DNA of 64,000 nt from the NCBI GenBank assembly GCA_020744225.1, contig JAGMWG010000004.1, positions 806,001 through 870,000 of the forward strand, written 5' to 3'. Below, one piece after another: positions 23,362 to 34,023 of the stretch. This stretch comes from Paraphoma chrysanthemicola (lineage: Eukaryota > Ascomycota > Dothideomycetes > Pleosporales > Phaeosphaeriaceae). Within the stretch, counting starts at the first letter, position 1, and each line of letters starts with the position of its first letter. The notes beneath the pieces were generated by a model that ran no database searches, was not told the DNA's origin, and saw nothing but the letters and a program-made list of their open reading frames with translations. The position numbers were made by a program, and so were the translations under genes.

Positions 23362-25577
23362 ATGGTGTACAACTGGGATGACAAAGAGGGTGAATGCTAC
23401 AGGCTGTATGTCGAGGAGAAGAGAAACCTGGATGAGGTCATCGCGTATTGGGAAGTGAGAGGGTTCACGCCTAGGTATGTCACTGCGCGGTTGACCATAT
23501 GGTTCGCCGTACATTTCCTAGCCCAGGACATGTTCGTTGTCTGGCGTTCTCGTTAGGACGACACTGACCATGATATTGCAGCAAGCGAGCCTTCCAGACT
23601 CAATTCAAGGTACGACTCTACACTCAGCTTTCCAATCGCTGCCACTGACCATCTTGCCAGCGATGGGACTTTCCCAGCAAGCAGAACCCTGCGCACAAGA
23701 ACCCCGTCCTCGTTGCCCGCCTTCAAGAACTATGGGAGCAAAACTACACCCAGAAGGATATGGTGGACACGCTGCAGGCTGAAGGCTTCCCCATCAACGA
23801 CCGCGAACTCATCCGACTGCGACTGCGGCTGAAGCTGCTGCTCAGGGAAAGCGTCCCACGGCCGAAGAGGAAGCGAACTACTGAGGGAGTGCAGAAATCG
23901 GCAAAGAAGAAGCAACCCAAAGTGGTGCCGGGCAATGGCTTGATCAACCAACTCGGCAACGCGATCCTGGCTGACGAATCGTCGTCCAGCGAAAGCGACG
24001 AGGAACAACACGATGTAGCACCAGATGGTAGCGAGGCAGCTCCCCTACCACAAGATGCCATATCCCAGCTCCAGTCTGAGATTGACAAGGAGCCGCTGAG
24101 CAATGAAGAGGTCCTGCGCAGACAGCTACGGCAAGAGCAACTCCGCAAGGAGAGTGACGAGAAATGGCGAACGCGAAAGCGACGGCGACGTACACGCGGC
24201 TGGGCCGGACTCCCAGCAGACGCACCCGGCGAGCCGCCTCGTTTCCCATCCGAGACCACCATCGACGAAGCCAAGGCGTATCTGAGCTTGGACAACAACA
24301 TGTATCGCGAGGTCCGTGAGCGGTTTCTGCAGATATGCAAGGACCACGAAATTATCAAGAAGACCATTGCCGGGCCTGAGAAGTGGGCGGATATCGTTCG
24401 ACAGCTTATTAACGAGAGCACGCACTTGTCTGCCGTCTTCCAGTCCGAGCCCGATGTTATGCAGAACATCGACGCTCTTTTTCGCCCCAAAGGTCAAAAG
24501 GCGCTGTCCCTCGATGTCATATGCATGGACGTCACCAAGCGTCTCCGCACAATGGACTCGCGTATGTCTCTCGCCGACGCAAAGAACATCCTCGCACTCA
24601 ATCCTGAACAAACCCGCCGCGTGCGTGGTGCCTTCACCGCGAAACTCACAGCATCCAAATTCACTACCAAGCACGAAGCCGGCGAGCAGCACTGGGCGGA
24701 TCTGAAAACAGCATGGGTTAATGAATCGGAATTACTCGTCCGCGCACTTGCACAAGGCGAGTCAGACCCAGAATACGCACGGAAACTGCGCGCTGTCGAG
24801 ATCCTAGCTCGCGACGTGATGAAGCGCCTGCAACAAGAAACGACAGCAAAAGACCCAAGCAAGAAGAAGCAAATACATCGTGGGCCAGGTCCTGGTCCTG
24901 CACCACCAGTCGTGCCGCCGAATCCTCTGAGCGCGCGAAGCAGAAGCCAGCAACAGGAATCTGGAAGTGATATCCAAGCCACGACCGAAACGAACTACGA
25001 TAGCATGGCCGCGCTGGCTTCCGCGGCAGATCTGCAAATTGATCCGAGTCTCCTGCTCGCTGCGAGCGATGCGGCTGTATTGCCTCCACCGCAATCATAC
25101 CAGGCAGAGCAACAATATCCATACCAAGACCAGCAGCTCGCACAAACATATCGTCCAGCGCAGACTAATTATGCAGCAGCACAGGCTCAGACGTATTATA
25201 CCGCGCCATCCTCTACACCTGCTTCATCCACACCCCCAAACCCAGTCCCAATCTACTTTCGCCTTCATCCCCATTCCACCACACCGTTCCCATCCAAAAC
25301 AGTCTGGCTAAGCATCCTACATCGACCGAGTCTTGATGAGATCAGACAGCTTGCCGCGCGCGAACATCCTGGAACGGTGGTGTTGAAGCTTGAGGGATTG
25401 ATTACGTATCGTGCCGAGCAGGGGGATAGAGAAGTCACGGTTGAGGTTGGAGACGATGAGGAGCTGGGTGCGTATTTGGGACATGTAAGGAGTGCGGGTT
25501 CGGGAGAGGGACATGGAAAGGGGAAGGCGACGTTTGTGGTTTTGTTGGGGATGGCGGGTGGCGGTGGGTATGTGTAG
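23362..25577 (+). CDS. Clr5-domain nuclear protein with internal duplication and PB1-like C-terminus
   Basis: Three exons, 23362-23474, 23582-23609 and 23661-25577; 685 residues. The first about 60 residues, made only after splicing, form a Clr5 domain: WDDKEGECYRLYVEEKRNLD, then GFTPSKRAFQTQFKRW. Clr5 domains occur at the N-terminus of fungal proteins including a heterochromatin factor of fission yeast. A basic patch (KRKR, KKKQPK) suggests nuclear location. Residues about 246-345 and 346-445 are two copies of one helical unit: IDEAKAYLSL vs LADAKNILAL, WADIVRQLINES vs WADLKTAWVNES, CMDVTKRL vs ARDVMKRL. A Gln/Pro/Tyr-rich linker follows. The last 110 residues look like a ubiquitin-like PB1 fold, ending before a Gly tail. 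Exon 2 is only 28 nt. Function is unknown; transcription or chromatin is an inference. An in-frame extension starts at 23269. Confidence 0.75.
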
Positions 25578-25893
25578 ATCGGAAGGAAGGGGAGTGTAGG
25601 ACAGGGGGAAGAACGTCGAAGTTGAAGTTGGACGAGACCTTGGTATGTAATTGTGGCAAGGGACTTACGTGACGTAAACGTACCATAGCGTTTTCCCCAA
25701 GATGAATGAGCAAGGAAACCAACTCCATGAAAATGCTCATCTAGATGCCCTTGAACGCCCATGCTATGCTGATATCGCTTTCTTCAATTCCTCCAAATCT
25801 GTACTCGGAAACGTCAGCACTTCTGTACCGCGCCGAATCGAATCGTGGAATGTGTTCGCCGTAATCAAGTTGTAATGGAGTGCGTCGCCATAA
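25578..25893. other. Convergent 3' intergenic region
   Basis: 316 bp between two genes that end toward each other. Only 3' ends are expected; nothing else seen. Confidence 0.6.
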
Positions 25894-28800
25894 TCAAGAA
25901 ACCTGTCCCGTGTCAAAATCAACTCTATTCAGCATGTCCGCCCGACCCATCATCACCATCTGGGGCGCAAGTCTAGTTACCTCGGCAATGTTCTGTCTCT
26001 CGATAAAGCTCTCCTGCTTCTCGTCTCTACCCACGCGCCAATACACGTCTGTGTAATCTGCGCAATTCATCTCGCGCAGAAACGCCTCGTCGTGCGTGAT
26101 GACCAGGAGTTGGAAATTCGCCTGTTTGCGCCGCATTTTGATGATTTCGGATAATGACTCCGCGAGGCCTTTGATGTTCTGCTGGTCGAGGTTGGTAGTG
26201 GGTTCGTCGAGCGCGATGAGGCCGCAGTTTGTGCCGAAGCATTCTGCGAGCGCCAGGCGAATGACGAGGCACGCGAGGACTTTTTGGCCGGCGGAGCAGC
26301 GGCCGCGCATATCCATTTCGGTGTCTTGCTTGACCATCACGACGCGATAGTTGTACGTGCGGTTGCCTTTGCCGTCGCTGTCTGAGGCGATGCGGATGGT
26401 GTCGACGTCGGTGCCCTGGTACGCGTTTCTCCAGAGCTCGGCGATGATGCGATTGATTTCTTCCATCTTGAGCGTGTGGTATCTCATGATGGCTTTGTCG
26501 AGTGCGTTGGCGTAGCGGCCGAGGTCCTCGATTGCAGCTTTGGTGGTTTCAACTTTGATGTGAGCTTCACGATATTGAGCTGCTGCGTTCTGATAGATTG
26601 ACTTGTACTCTTCCATCAGTTCGGTAAGCTGGTCGTCTTTGTTCTTCATGTCGCGCTCGAGACTAATCTTGTCAGTATTGAGCTGATGATACTGCGAGTC
26701 CCAGTGTTCCGCCTCGCGGTCGTAGTGCTCCTTGTCAGCCTCCGCACCATGCGCTTCAAGCTCGTTGATCTCGACCTGCAGAGTCTCAAGCGCACGCTTC
26801 GCCTTGCGGTATCGCAGATTATCGCTGATGGACCGCTTCGTCATTTCAGTGTCGCGCATCGTGTCTTCAATTTTCTTGATCTTGCGCGTGACTGCAGCCA
26901 TCTCAGTCTCAATGCGTGCAAGCTCGTTCTGAAGGGCCTCAATCTCGCGGTGTGTGCGTGCTAGCTGCTGCGGACCGCCGCGGTCGATATACTCAGAAAT
27001 CTCTTGCTCAGCTTGAGTGAGCTGACGCAGACTATCTGAGAGCTTGGAAGCTTCGTCATGTGCACGCTGAACCCGCTCGTTGCCACGTCGATTCACATCC
27101 TCGTAGTTGTACTGAGCTTGCTCAATCTCAGGAACGAGATTCTCAATGTCCTTGTCGAAGCTTCGCATGGACTCGCGTTGCTTGTTGTTATCAGACTTGA
27201 ACTCTTCAATGCGGACTGCAAGTGCGCGCTTCTCTTTCAGCTTCGACTGTGCCGTACTCAGTTCAGCATTGATGTCGCGAACGCTGATCTCCAGGGTGTT
27301 GAGTAAGCTACGTGACTTGTCCCGGGCAGCGTTCAGCTCATCGAGAGCAGCTCGAGCATTTCGGACTTCGTCAGTGGCCTTCTTGAGGTCACTTTGAACC
27401 GCGTCGATGCCGCGTGACAAGCCAGCCGTCTTTTGTTTTTGAGCAAGCTCTGCAATTTGAAGGTCAAGCTCACGAGTCTTATTGTGATAGCCTACGATGC
27501 TCTGAACTTCCTTTGACATGGACTCCACGTCTTGCTTTGCTGCTTCGAGCTCTTGAATGACAATGTCTTGGTCTTCGAGCTGCTTGTTGACACTATCGCG
27601 CTCAGAGGTCAACTTGGCGAGGTCATTCCGAAACGCTGGGATCTCACTATCTCGCAGACGAATTGCAAGCTCATAGGCAGGCTTGGAATTGCGCACAGCT
27701 TCGAGTTCGGCAAGGAGCTCCTCAGGGCTGTCTGCTGACATATTCTGCTCAGCCTTTTTGATGATATCCTCCAGCTTCGCGAGGAAGCCGGCCGTTGTGA
27801 ACTTTTGCGAGCGGTCGTCGTGCAAGTCTCGCATGCACAGTCGGCAAACGTTGTCTTGCTTTGCAACTTTGAGGCAGGAACGCATGTAGTCTACCTGCGC
27901 CGAGAATTTCGCCTGGTCGGATGACACACCATCATAGTCGTCTTCGAGCTGTTGCAGTGTCTCGTCGAAATCTGAGATGTCATCCTTTTGGATGGCCGCC
28001 TTCACTTTCTGCTCGTATTGCTCCAGCTCTGAACGCTTCTTCTTCAGTTGCGCCTCTAAGCTCGACATCTGGAAGTTGATCTTGTCTAGCTTTGATTGGG
28101 AGATGTCGCGACGTGCGCTTGCCTCCTTGACTTTGTCCGCCTTCTCGGAGAGTGTCTGCTGGAAGCTGTTCTCCAGTGTGGCAGAAGTCCAGTCAGAGTC
28201 CACAAGCTGGGAGATGCGCTTGTTGTGAACCTTCTGCATTGTTGCTAGGCTATGCTGGGCTGACGACAACTCGTTTCGGGCATAGTCGATAGAGGCAGAC
28301 TCTTTAGCTTGCTTTGTAGCTTCACCAAGCTCGTTAGTGAGCCGTTCCTTACTGTCTTCCAGGAGTCGCACGTTGTTAGAAGCCTCTTGAACACGCTCAT
28401 CGTATCGCTCAGTCGCAGCCTTTGAGCTAGCGTTTTTCAGTTGCTCCTCGGTGTTGCGCTTTTTGTCTTGCAAGATAGCTTCGCTGCCTTCGTCTGCACT
28501 GATCTGGCTCATTGTTCGCTGCAGCTCCGATATACGCTTATCGTTGTTCGCAATTTGTGTCCGAGCAGACTCCTTGTGCTGAGACGTGCCTGACTTGCGC
28601 GTATTCAGTTGGTTGAGGATGTCCTGAGCATCTCGCAGCTCGCGCTGCGCTTCGTCCCGAGCACGATCAAGCGCTCTGTTCTGGTCTCGGGACATCTTGT
28701 TCAGAATCTGCTGGAATTCGACAACTTGCTTTTCCGTGACATCGTAGTCGTACCCGCGAATGCCATGGCGCTTCGCGGCCTCCTTAATCAGGGTTTCGCG

Positions 28801-30066
28801 TTGCTGAATCTGGCGGTCGTGTTGCTCTTTCTGCGCCTCATACTTGCCAATCTCACTCTGCTTAGCGCCGAGCGACTTGCGTGTGTCTTCCAGGGCGTCC
28901 TTGAGATCGAGGTACTCGTGACGATTCTCGTCGTTCTGGGTCGTGTACGTTGCAACGCGCTCCTCGTATTGTTCGAGCATCGAGTTGAGTTCATTGTCCG
29001 ATTCTGCCATGTGCGTCAGATTGTCTTGGAGTGTAGAGACGCTCTCCTCGTTTGCGCGAAACGTGATGCGCTTGGCCTCGAGCTGGCCGACGATCTGCAT
29101 GAATCGGGTTGCGTGGTCATACGACTCTTTCGCCTTCTTCTGTGCCTCTGTGCACTCTGTATCGACGCCCTGCCAGGTCGTTCGGAGTTCGTCGATCTCG
29201 TCGTAGAGCTCAGTCTGGCGCTTTTGGCTCTTCTCGGCGCGAGTCTTGTCCTCGCGTGCATTGGCCTCAATGATCTTCAGTTGGCCAAGGGTGGTGTTCT
29301 GATTTTTGCGGATAGATTTGATGTTTTCAATCGCCTTGGTGTACTTCAGGGCTTCAAAGATTTCATCGAACTTTTTCTTGAGCGTCATGGCATCGCTGAG
29401 CGGCCACAGGCTGTCTTCCTGGTGACAGAAAATGACGTTGTCGAGAATGGCCTTGGGAACGCCGAGGTACTGTGGGATGATCTGGTCCAACTCAGCAACA
29501 CGCGTCGAGATCGAGTGCTTCTCGTCGTTCTTCTTCATGAGCAGCGTGCCCTCCAGCTTCTTTTGGCTCAGGCCCGTCTTCTTTACTGTGACCTGGAGGT
29601 TGCGTGTGGCCACCATACGGACGCCCGAGGTGGATCTGAATGACAACTTGACCTGCGCCTGCAGCTCCTTCTCGCCACACAGCTTCGGGTCGTGTATCCA
29701 GGCACCGTTAGTCTTGCTGTTTGGAGGCAAGTCGCCGGTAGTGGCATACCGGAGCGCCTCAATAATGGTCTGTCACCTGTGAGTGTTTGAGTGATGTGAT
29801 GTGGCTGGCCCAAAACTGACCGTCTTTCCCGAACCATTCCAGCCGACGATGAGCGTGAGCGGTGCATTGAACTGGATGGTCTCTCCTTTCTCTGGGCCAA
29901 AGGAGCGAATGCTGGGTACATGTTAGTGGTGTATCGATATGTCGGACACGTGACATACCCCTGGATCATCATACGGTCGATTTTCGCTAGACAGGATTAG
30001 TATTTCAAGCGTCCTACTGCATTTCTCTGATGGTCTCCGAGGCGAGAAGTACGTACACCTGGACAT
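25894..30066 (-). CDS. rad50: DNA double-strand-break repair ATPase RAD50
   Basis: Four exons in coding order: 30066-30057 (10 nt), 29986-29959 (28 nt), 29911-29821 and 29769-25894; 1334 residues, near the usual length for the family. RAD50 is the SMC-like ATPase of the MRE11-RAD50-NBS1/XRS2 complex, tethering and processing DNA ends. The head starts [15 protein letters not shown] and has Walker A GWNGSGKT at 36-43, split from the following residues by the third intron. Long coiled coils flank the zinc hook CRLC (Cys about 685 and 688). The C-terminal head holds the signature [10 protein letters not shown] and Walker [14 protein letters not shown]. The first exon is uncertain because it is so short: it gives MSRS before KIDR and uses a GTACGT donor. 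Divergent from white collar 2. Confidence 0.93.
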
Positions 30067-30511
30067 TGTTAGCGCTGAGCTGTCAGGTATGCAGGGAGAG
30101 CACTCACATCTTGGCTGTATCGCGCTGCTCGCGGTGGCCCTTTTCCTGTATCCTGCTGCTTGAGCGTGCGTCTGGCCCTCCAGAGTTGAGGTTCAGGTGG
30201 GCGCTGCAGCGGTGGAGTGACGGCTGAGCTTCAGTGGGGAGACGCGGCGGCCTATTTCTCGCGCGGCTGCTTGTCGCGCTAGCACGTGATGCGCCCTCGC
30301 TGACTCAGCCGCTCGAAATGAAATGACGGCATGCGTTGGCGATGTCCGCGACGTCGATCGCAAACCCTGGCAGAGTCGGTCGCCGGTCAGTTAAGCCGTG
30401 CCTATCGCCAATCACCCTTACCTCACCCCACTGCACCGGCGCTGCGATCGCAAGAATCCCATGGGCCCCGTTTTGATCGCGGATCGATTGAGCTGACAGC
30501 GTCGCGCGACC
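30067..30511. promoter_or_regulatory. Divergent promoter between rad50 and wc-2
   Basis: 445 bp between outward-facing starts. Contains a palindromic CACGTG-like block (GCACGTGATG near 30282) and a GATCGC-rich stretch. No element is assigned with confidence. Confidence 0.35.
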
Positions 30512-32056
30512 ATGTACCAAAATGGCCATTCAAATGAGGTTCGTTTCCCCGCTCTGACCAGGGTCTGCGCCGTATTGAGAGAGTGCGACTGCAGATGGGC
30601 CTCACGCCCATGGGCGGGCTGCCGACACACGCAAACCAAGTGGATCTGAGTGGGATGCCGCTGCTCGGCATGGATATGGACATGGACCTGTCGCTGGACG
30701 GCAGCGACGCGCAAAATGCCGCTCACTACGCTGCCTTCACCACCGCGCAGCTGCAGCCCAATGTGCCCGCCAGCAGCACCACGAGCGAGGCCGGCGGAGC
30801 CTTTTCGCTGGCCCAGGACCTGAGCATGACGGGCGCGGGTGCAGGGCCGCTGCCCACGGGGTTTGGCGCGCCCAGCATGAATCCGTCTGGCAGCACCCTG
30901 ACCGAGTTCACCAAGCGCCGCAACTGGTCGCAGCGCGTGCTCGAGGAGCTGCGCGACCTGCTGCACATACTGACCCCAGACGGCAGGATCCTGTATGTCT
31001 CGCCCTCGTGCAAGGCGCTGACCGGCTGGGACCCGCCGCACCTCATGGGCCGCTTCATCAATGAGTTCATCCACCCGGACGACATTGGCATCTTCGTCAA
31101 GGAGTTCAACGAGTCCATTGCCTCGGGCAACCCGCTGCGCTTCTTCTACCGCTTCCGCAAGATCGACGACTCGTGGCTCATCTTCGAGTCGCACGGCCAC
31201 CCGCACCTGAGCAGCGACCCGAGCTCCTATGCGCCGCCAAATGCTCTCAACTGCCGCGGCTTCTTCCTCATGGCCCGCCCCTACCCGACCAAGAACGCCG
31301 CCTTGCTCGACTCCTTCCTCGAGCACAAGATCGAGAACGAGCGGCTGACCAAGCGCATCGCCGAGCTGAAGCGCGAGGAGCAGGACGAGAACGACGAGTG
31401 GACCAAGAAGACGGTCGAGGGCACCTCCATAACACAGTCGGAGACACAACCCACCCAGAGCATCGCCCAGAGCGAAGCTGCCGCCTCGTATGCGCAGATG
31501 CCCCCACCCGCAAAGCCCGTCATATCGAACACGGCTCTCACCCGCCAAAATCTCGATGAGGCGCTGGCGGCAACCAAGCAGGACAGCATCAACGACAAGA
31601 TGGCCCGCTACGAGGGCGCGAACCATCTAGAGACAATCGAGATGCTCACCGGCCTGCGATACCGTGATGGCGAGCGCTCCCAGGGCATCAGCACCGGCGA
31701 TGCGAGCCCCAACCTGATACGCGGCGATGCTGGCATCCAGATCTCGCTGGACCGAGACGGCCGCAGCTCGTCGGATAAGAAGAAGAAGCTCAAGATTGCA
31801 GACGAGTATGTGTGCACCGACTGTGGTACACTAGACTCGCCAGAATGGCGCAAGGGTCCGAATGGGCCGAAGACGCTGTGCAATGCATGTGGATGTGAGT
31901 ATGGAAACCTAAAGACTTTGGCGGCGACTAACAAGCGCAGTACGCTGGGCCAAGAAGGAGAAGAAGCGACAGAATAATGCAAACGGCAGCACACCCGGCT
32001 CGGGCATGGTCAACACTCCGTCACTACTTATGCACAACAGTACCGGCAGCAGTTGA
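30512..32056 (+). CDS. wc-2: White collar 2-type blue-light regulator (PAS + GATA finger)
   Basis: Likely exons 30512-30538, 30595-31894 and 31941-32056; 480 residues. WC-2 partners the photoreceptor WC-1 in the nucleus and binds GATC/GATA elements of light- and clock-controlled genes. A Met/Gly/Ala-rich N-terminus leads to a PAS domain (from about 127) with [21 protein letters not shown] and [13 protein letters not shown] short coiled coil follows ([17 protein letters not shown]). A GATA zinc finger lies at about 416-441, Cys-x2-Cys-x18-Cys-x2-Cys. The last intron falls right after CNACG; splicing gives [16 protein letters not shown], as in other WC-2 proteins. The 5' end is less certain: exon 1 (MYQNGHSNE) depends on a GTTCGT donor. 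The alternative start is Met at 30595. Confidence 0.88.
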
Positions 32057-32570
32057 ACAGAGAGCAGCCTTATTTCGAAAACTTTGCCTATCATACAGAA
32101 ATAGCTATTCTTAGAGATGGCCTCCGCTTCAAATGCCGGTAATGAGGTCGGGAATGCACGGAGCAGCCTCGCCTGCATGGCCGCTAAGACGGCGGCTGTC
32201 TCTTTCAATCCATGGTACTGCACACGCTACCTAGAGCACAACATCACGCAAACAGCGCGGGATTGTAAGCCGGATAGAGGAAGAAGCAGGAACGAGCGCT
32301 GGTTGCGCGGGACTAAGGGTTTGAGAACCACGGCCCACGCGGGTATTGTTGAGCAGATTAACAACTGTAGCGATCAAGCAGCGAATGTGCTGGGTGTCTC
32401 CGCACGCAACTATGGTAGCGATATCCTCTTGCAGGAACCCGATTTGAGTAGTCACGGCAGGAATCTATCAACTAGAAATAATAATCTAGCAGTGCTGATG
32501 CATTCTGTTAAACTAAACTTTTCTCTATACGTTCTCACGATCACGACTCCTCCAACTGGCTATACTCAAC
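32057..32570. other. Intergenic region downstream of wc-2
   Basis: 514 bp holding the wc-2 3' end and the promoter of the next gene. An open frame begins at 32117 but has no recognisable features and runs through the next start in another frame. Confidence 0.5.
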
Positions 32571-33698
32571 ATGCTCTGCCTCTGCCAGGCCATCCGCCTG
32601 CTCTTCTTTAAGCGATCCAGACGTTACCTCCCCACCAACATCTACGAGCTCGACGCATACGACAATGAAGTAAAGCCCGACAAATATTCCCTCCTTGTCA
32701 GCGAAGACTCCGACGATGAGCCAGCCCACACAAACGATAACACCGCTGAATATGGACAAACCACCACCTCCAATGCGCCGACGCAGCCAATCTGCCACAT
32801 CTCCGCGACCATCACACCATGCATGCTCGAGTCATTCATCAAACGACAAGGCCGATGCACGCACATAAAGGAGGTGGAGCTGGATGTTGAGTGCGTTGAA
32901 AAGGCTGGGACTTGGCCCGTGTCAAGGGAAATGAGTCTGAAAGTCCAAGCGATATTGAAGCACGCAGATAAGATTGTTGAGAACGTCGAAGTAACTGACA
33001 GTTCTGGTGTCAAAGCAAGGGAAACAAGAGCCGTAAAGAGTAACAAAGATGATTCACCAGGGGACTTCTCAGGCGCTCTGGAGGAGAAGAAGGAGCAGAA
33101 AGAGAAGGCTGACGGAAGTGGTGCTGGTTTCACGGTACAATACCAGTATTACCGACCTCGTTTGTCGACTATACACGAAATAGGACCTGATTCCGACTCT
33201 GAATCCGAGCGAACTCGTTCCTACAACTCCACCACCAAGAACACCACCAATAACGACTCCTCCACCTCCTCCAACCCCAAGCAAGCTACCATGAACAAAA
33301 CTAACATGATATACACCATCCCGAACACCACGACCACTTCCGTCTACACTAGTACTCCGGACCTCAACACACAAGAATCAGTACAAAGCACATCGACCCT
33401 CGGCTCCCTCGCCGCAGAAAGTCCTGAGGATAAGGCCAATCGCGTGAAACAGAGACTAGATAGAGCGCGCGAATTGCTGGCGCAGATTCGGAGCGGAGAG
33501 TATAAGGGCAAGTATGGCGGGAAGGGGTACGTGTTGAAAGAAACGACGCCGGGGGAGGATGATGGGGATCGTGATATGGGTAGCGGTGCAGGAGAAATGA
33601 TGAATGTTAGTAGTGATCAAGATAGTATCTCGTCGAGCGTGTTGGATGAAGTCAATGCGGATTCAGCGGGAGATTCCGTGGACGAGGGGAGCGAGTAA
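32571..33698 (+). CDS. Hypothetical protein, Ser/Thr/Asn-rich, unknown function
   Basis: Single-exon frame of 375 residues; no family recognised. Residues 1-20 combine a short hydrophobic stretch and Cys residues with a basic patch (MLCLCQAIRLLFFKRSRR), which could be a membrane-proximal or lipid-modified N-terminus. Acidic Ser/Asp clusters lie near 45-50 and in the last 60 residues. The middle (about 195-265) is a low-complexity Asn/Thr/Ser region. A predicted helix rich in Arg/Glu (EDKANRVKQRLDRARELLAQ, about 290-310) is the best-structured part and could be a short coiled coil. Codon use looks coding throughout. It may be lineage-restricted. Confidence 0.55.
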   Translation: MLCLCQAIRLLFFKRSRRYLPTNIYELDAYDNEVKPDKYSLLVSEDSDDEPAHTNDNTAEYGQTTTSNAPTQPICHISATITPCMLESFIKRQGRCTHIKEVELDVECVEKAGTWPVSREMSLKVQAILKHADKIVENVEVTDSSGVKARETRAVKSNKDDSPGDFSGALEEKKEQKEKADGSGAGFTVQYQYYRPRLSTIHEIGPDSDSESERTRSYNSTTKNTTNNDSSTSSNPKQATMNKTNMIYTIPNTTTTSVYTSTPDLNTQESVQSTSTLGSLAAESPEDKANRVKQRLDRARELLAQIRSGEYKGKYGGKGYVLKETTPGEDDGDRDMGSGAGEMMNVSSDQDSISSSVLDEVNADSAGDSVDEGSE

Positions 33699-34023
33699 GT
33701 CGGTGACGGCTTCCCGTGCCAGAAAGGGACGTTGTTGGGGTTTCTGCTTTGGGTTAGATGTTCTGTCTCTTTCTTTTGCAAGATAAGGTCGAGTTTGATG
33801 ATTATTATGGAAGCGTATCAGGCGCTGGAATATCGAAGGCGGACATAGGAACGGTTCTTGGTTGCAGCCGTTGATTTGGACGCAGCTTTTGCGGGGTTTC
33901 ATGGAGAGGCTTGTCAGCGTTGGTTAGCACGTAGGGCAATAAGGTAATCTTTTCAAGACTACTTCGGTCTTATCAAGGTAGAACTTTTAAGACGCATTCA
34001 CATTGCTATCGTCATCATCGACC
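33699..34023. other. Convergent 3' intergenic region
   Basis: 325 bp between the ends of the unknown gene and the permease. Nothing else seen. Confidence 0.5.

Noticed and set aside
28609..29643. 344-codon plus-strand Leu/Val-rich frame
   Set aside because: Antisense of the RAD50 coiled coil; the hydrophobic look comes from complementing Glu/Lys/Gln codons.
30418..31626. 402-codon minus-strand frame
   Set aside because: Antisense of the white collar 2 gene, in high-GC codons.
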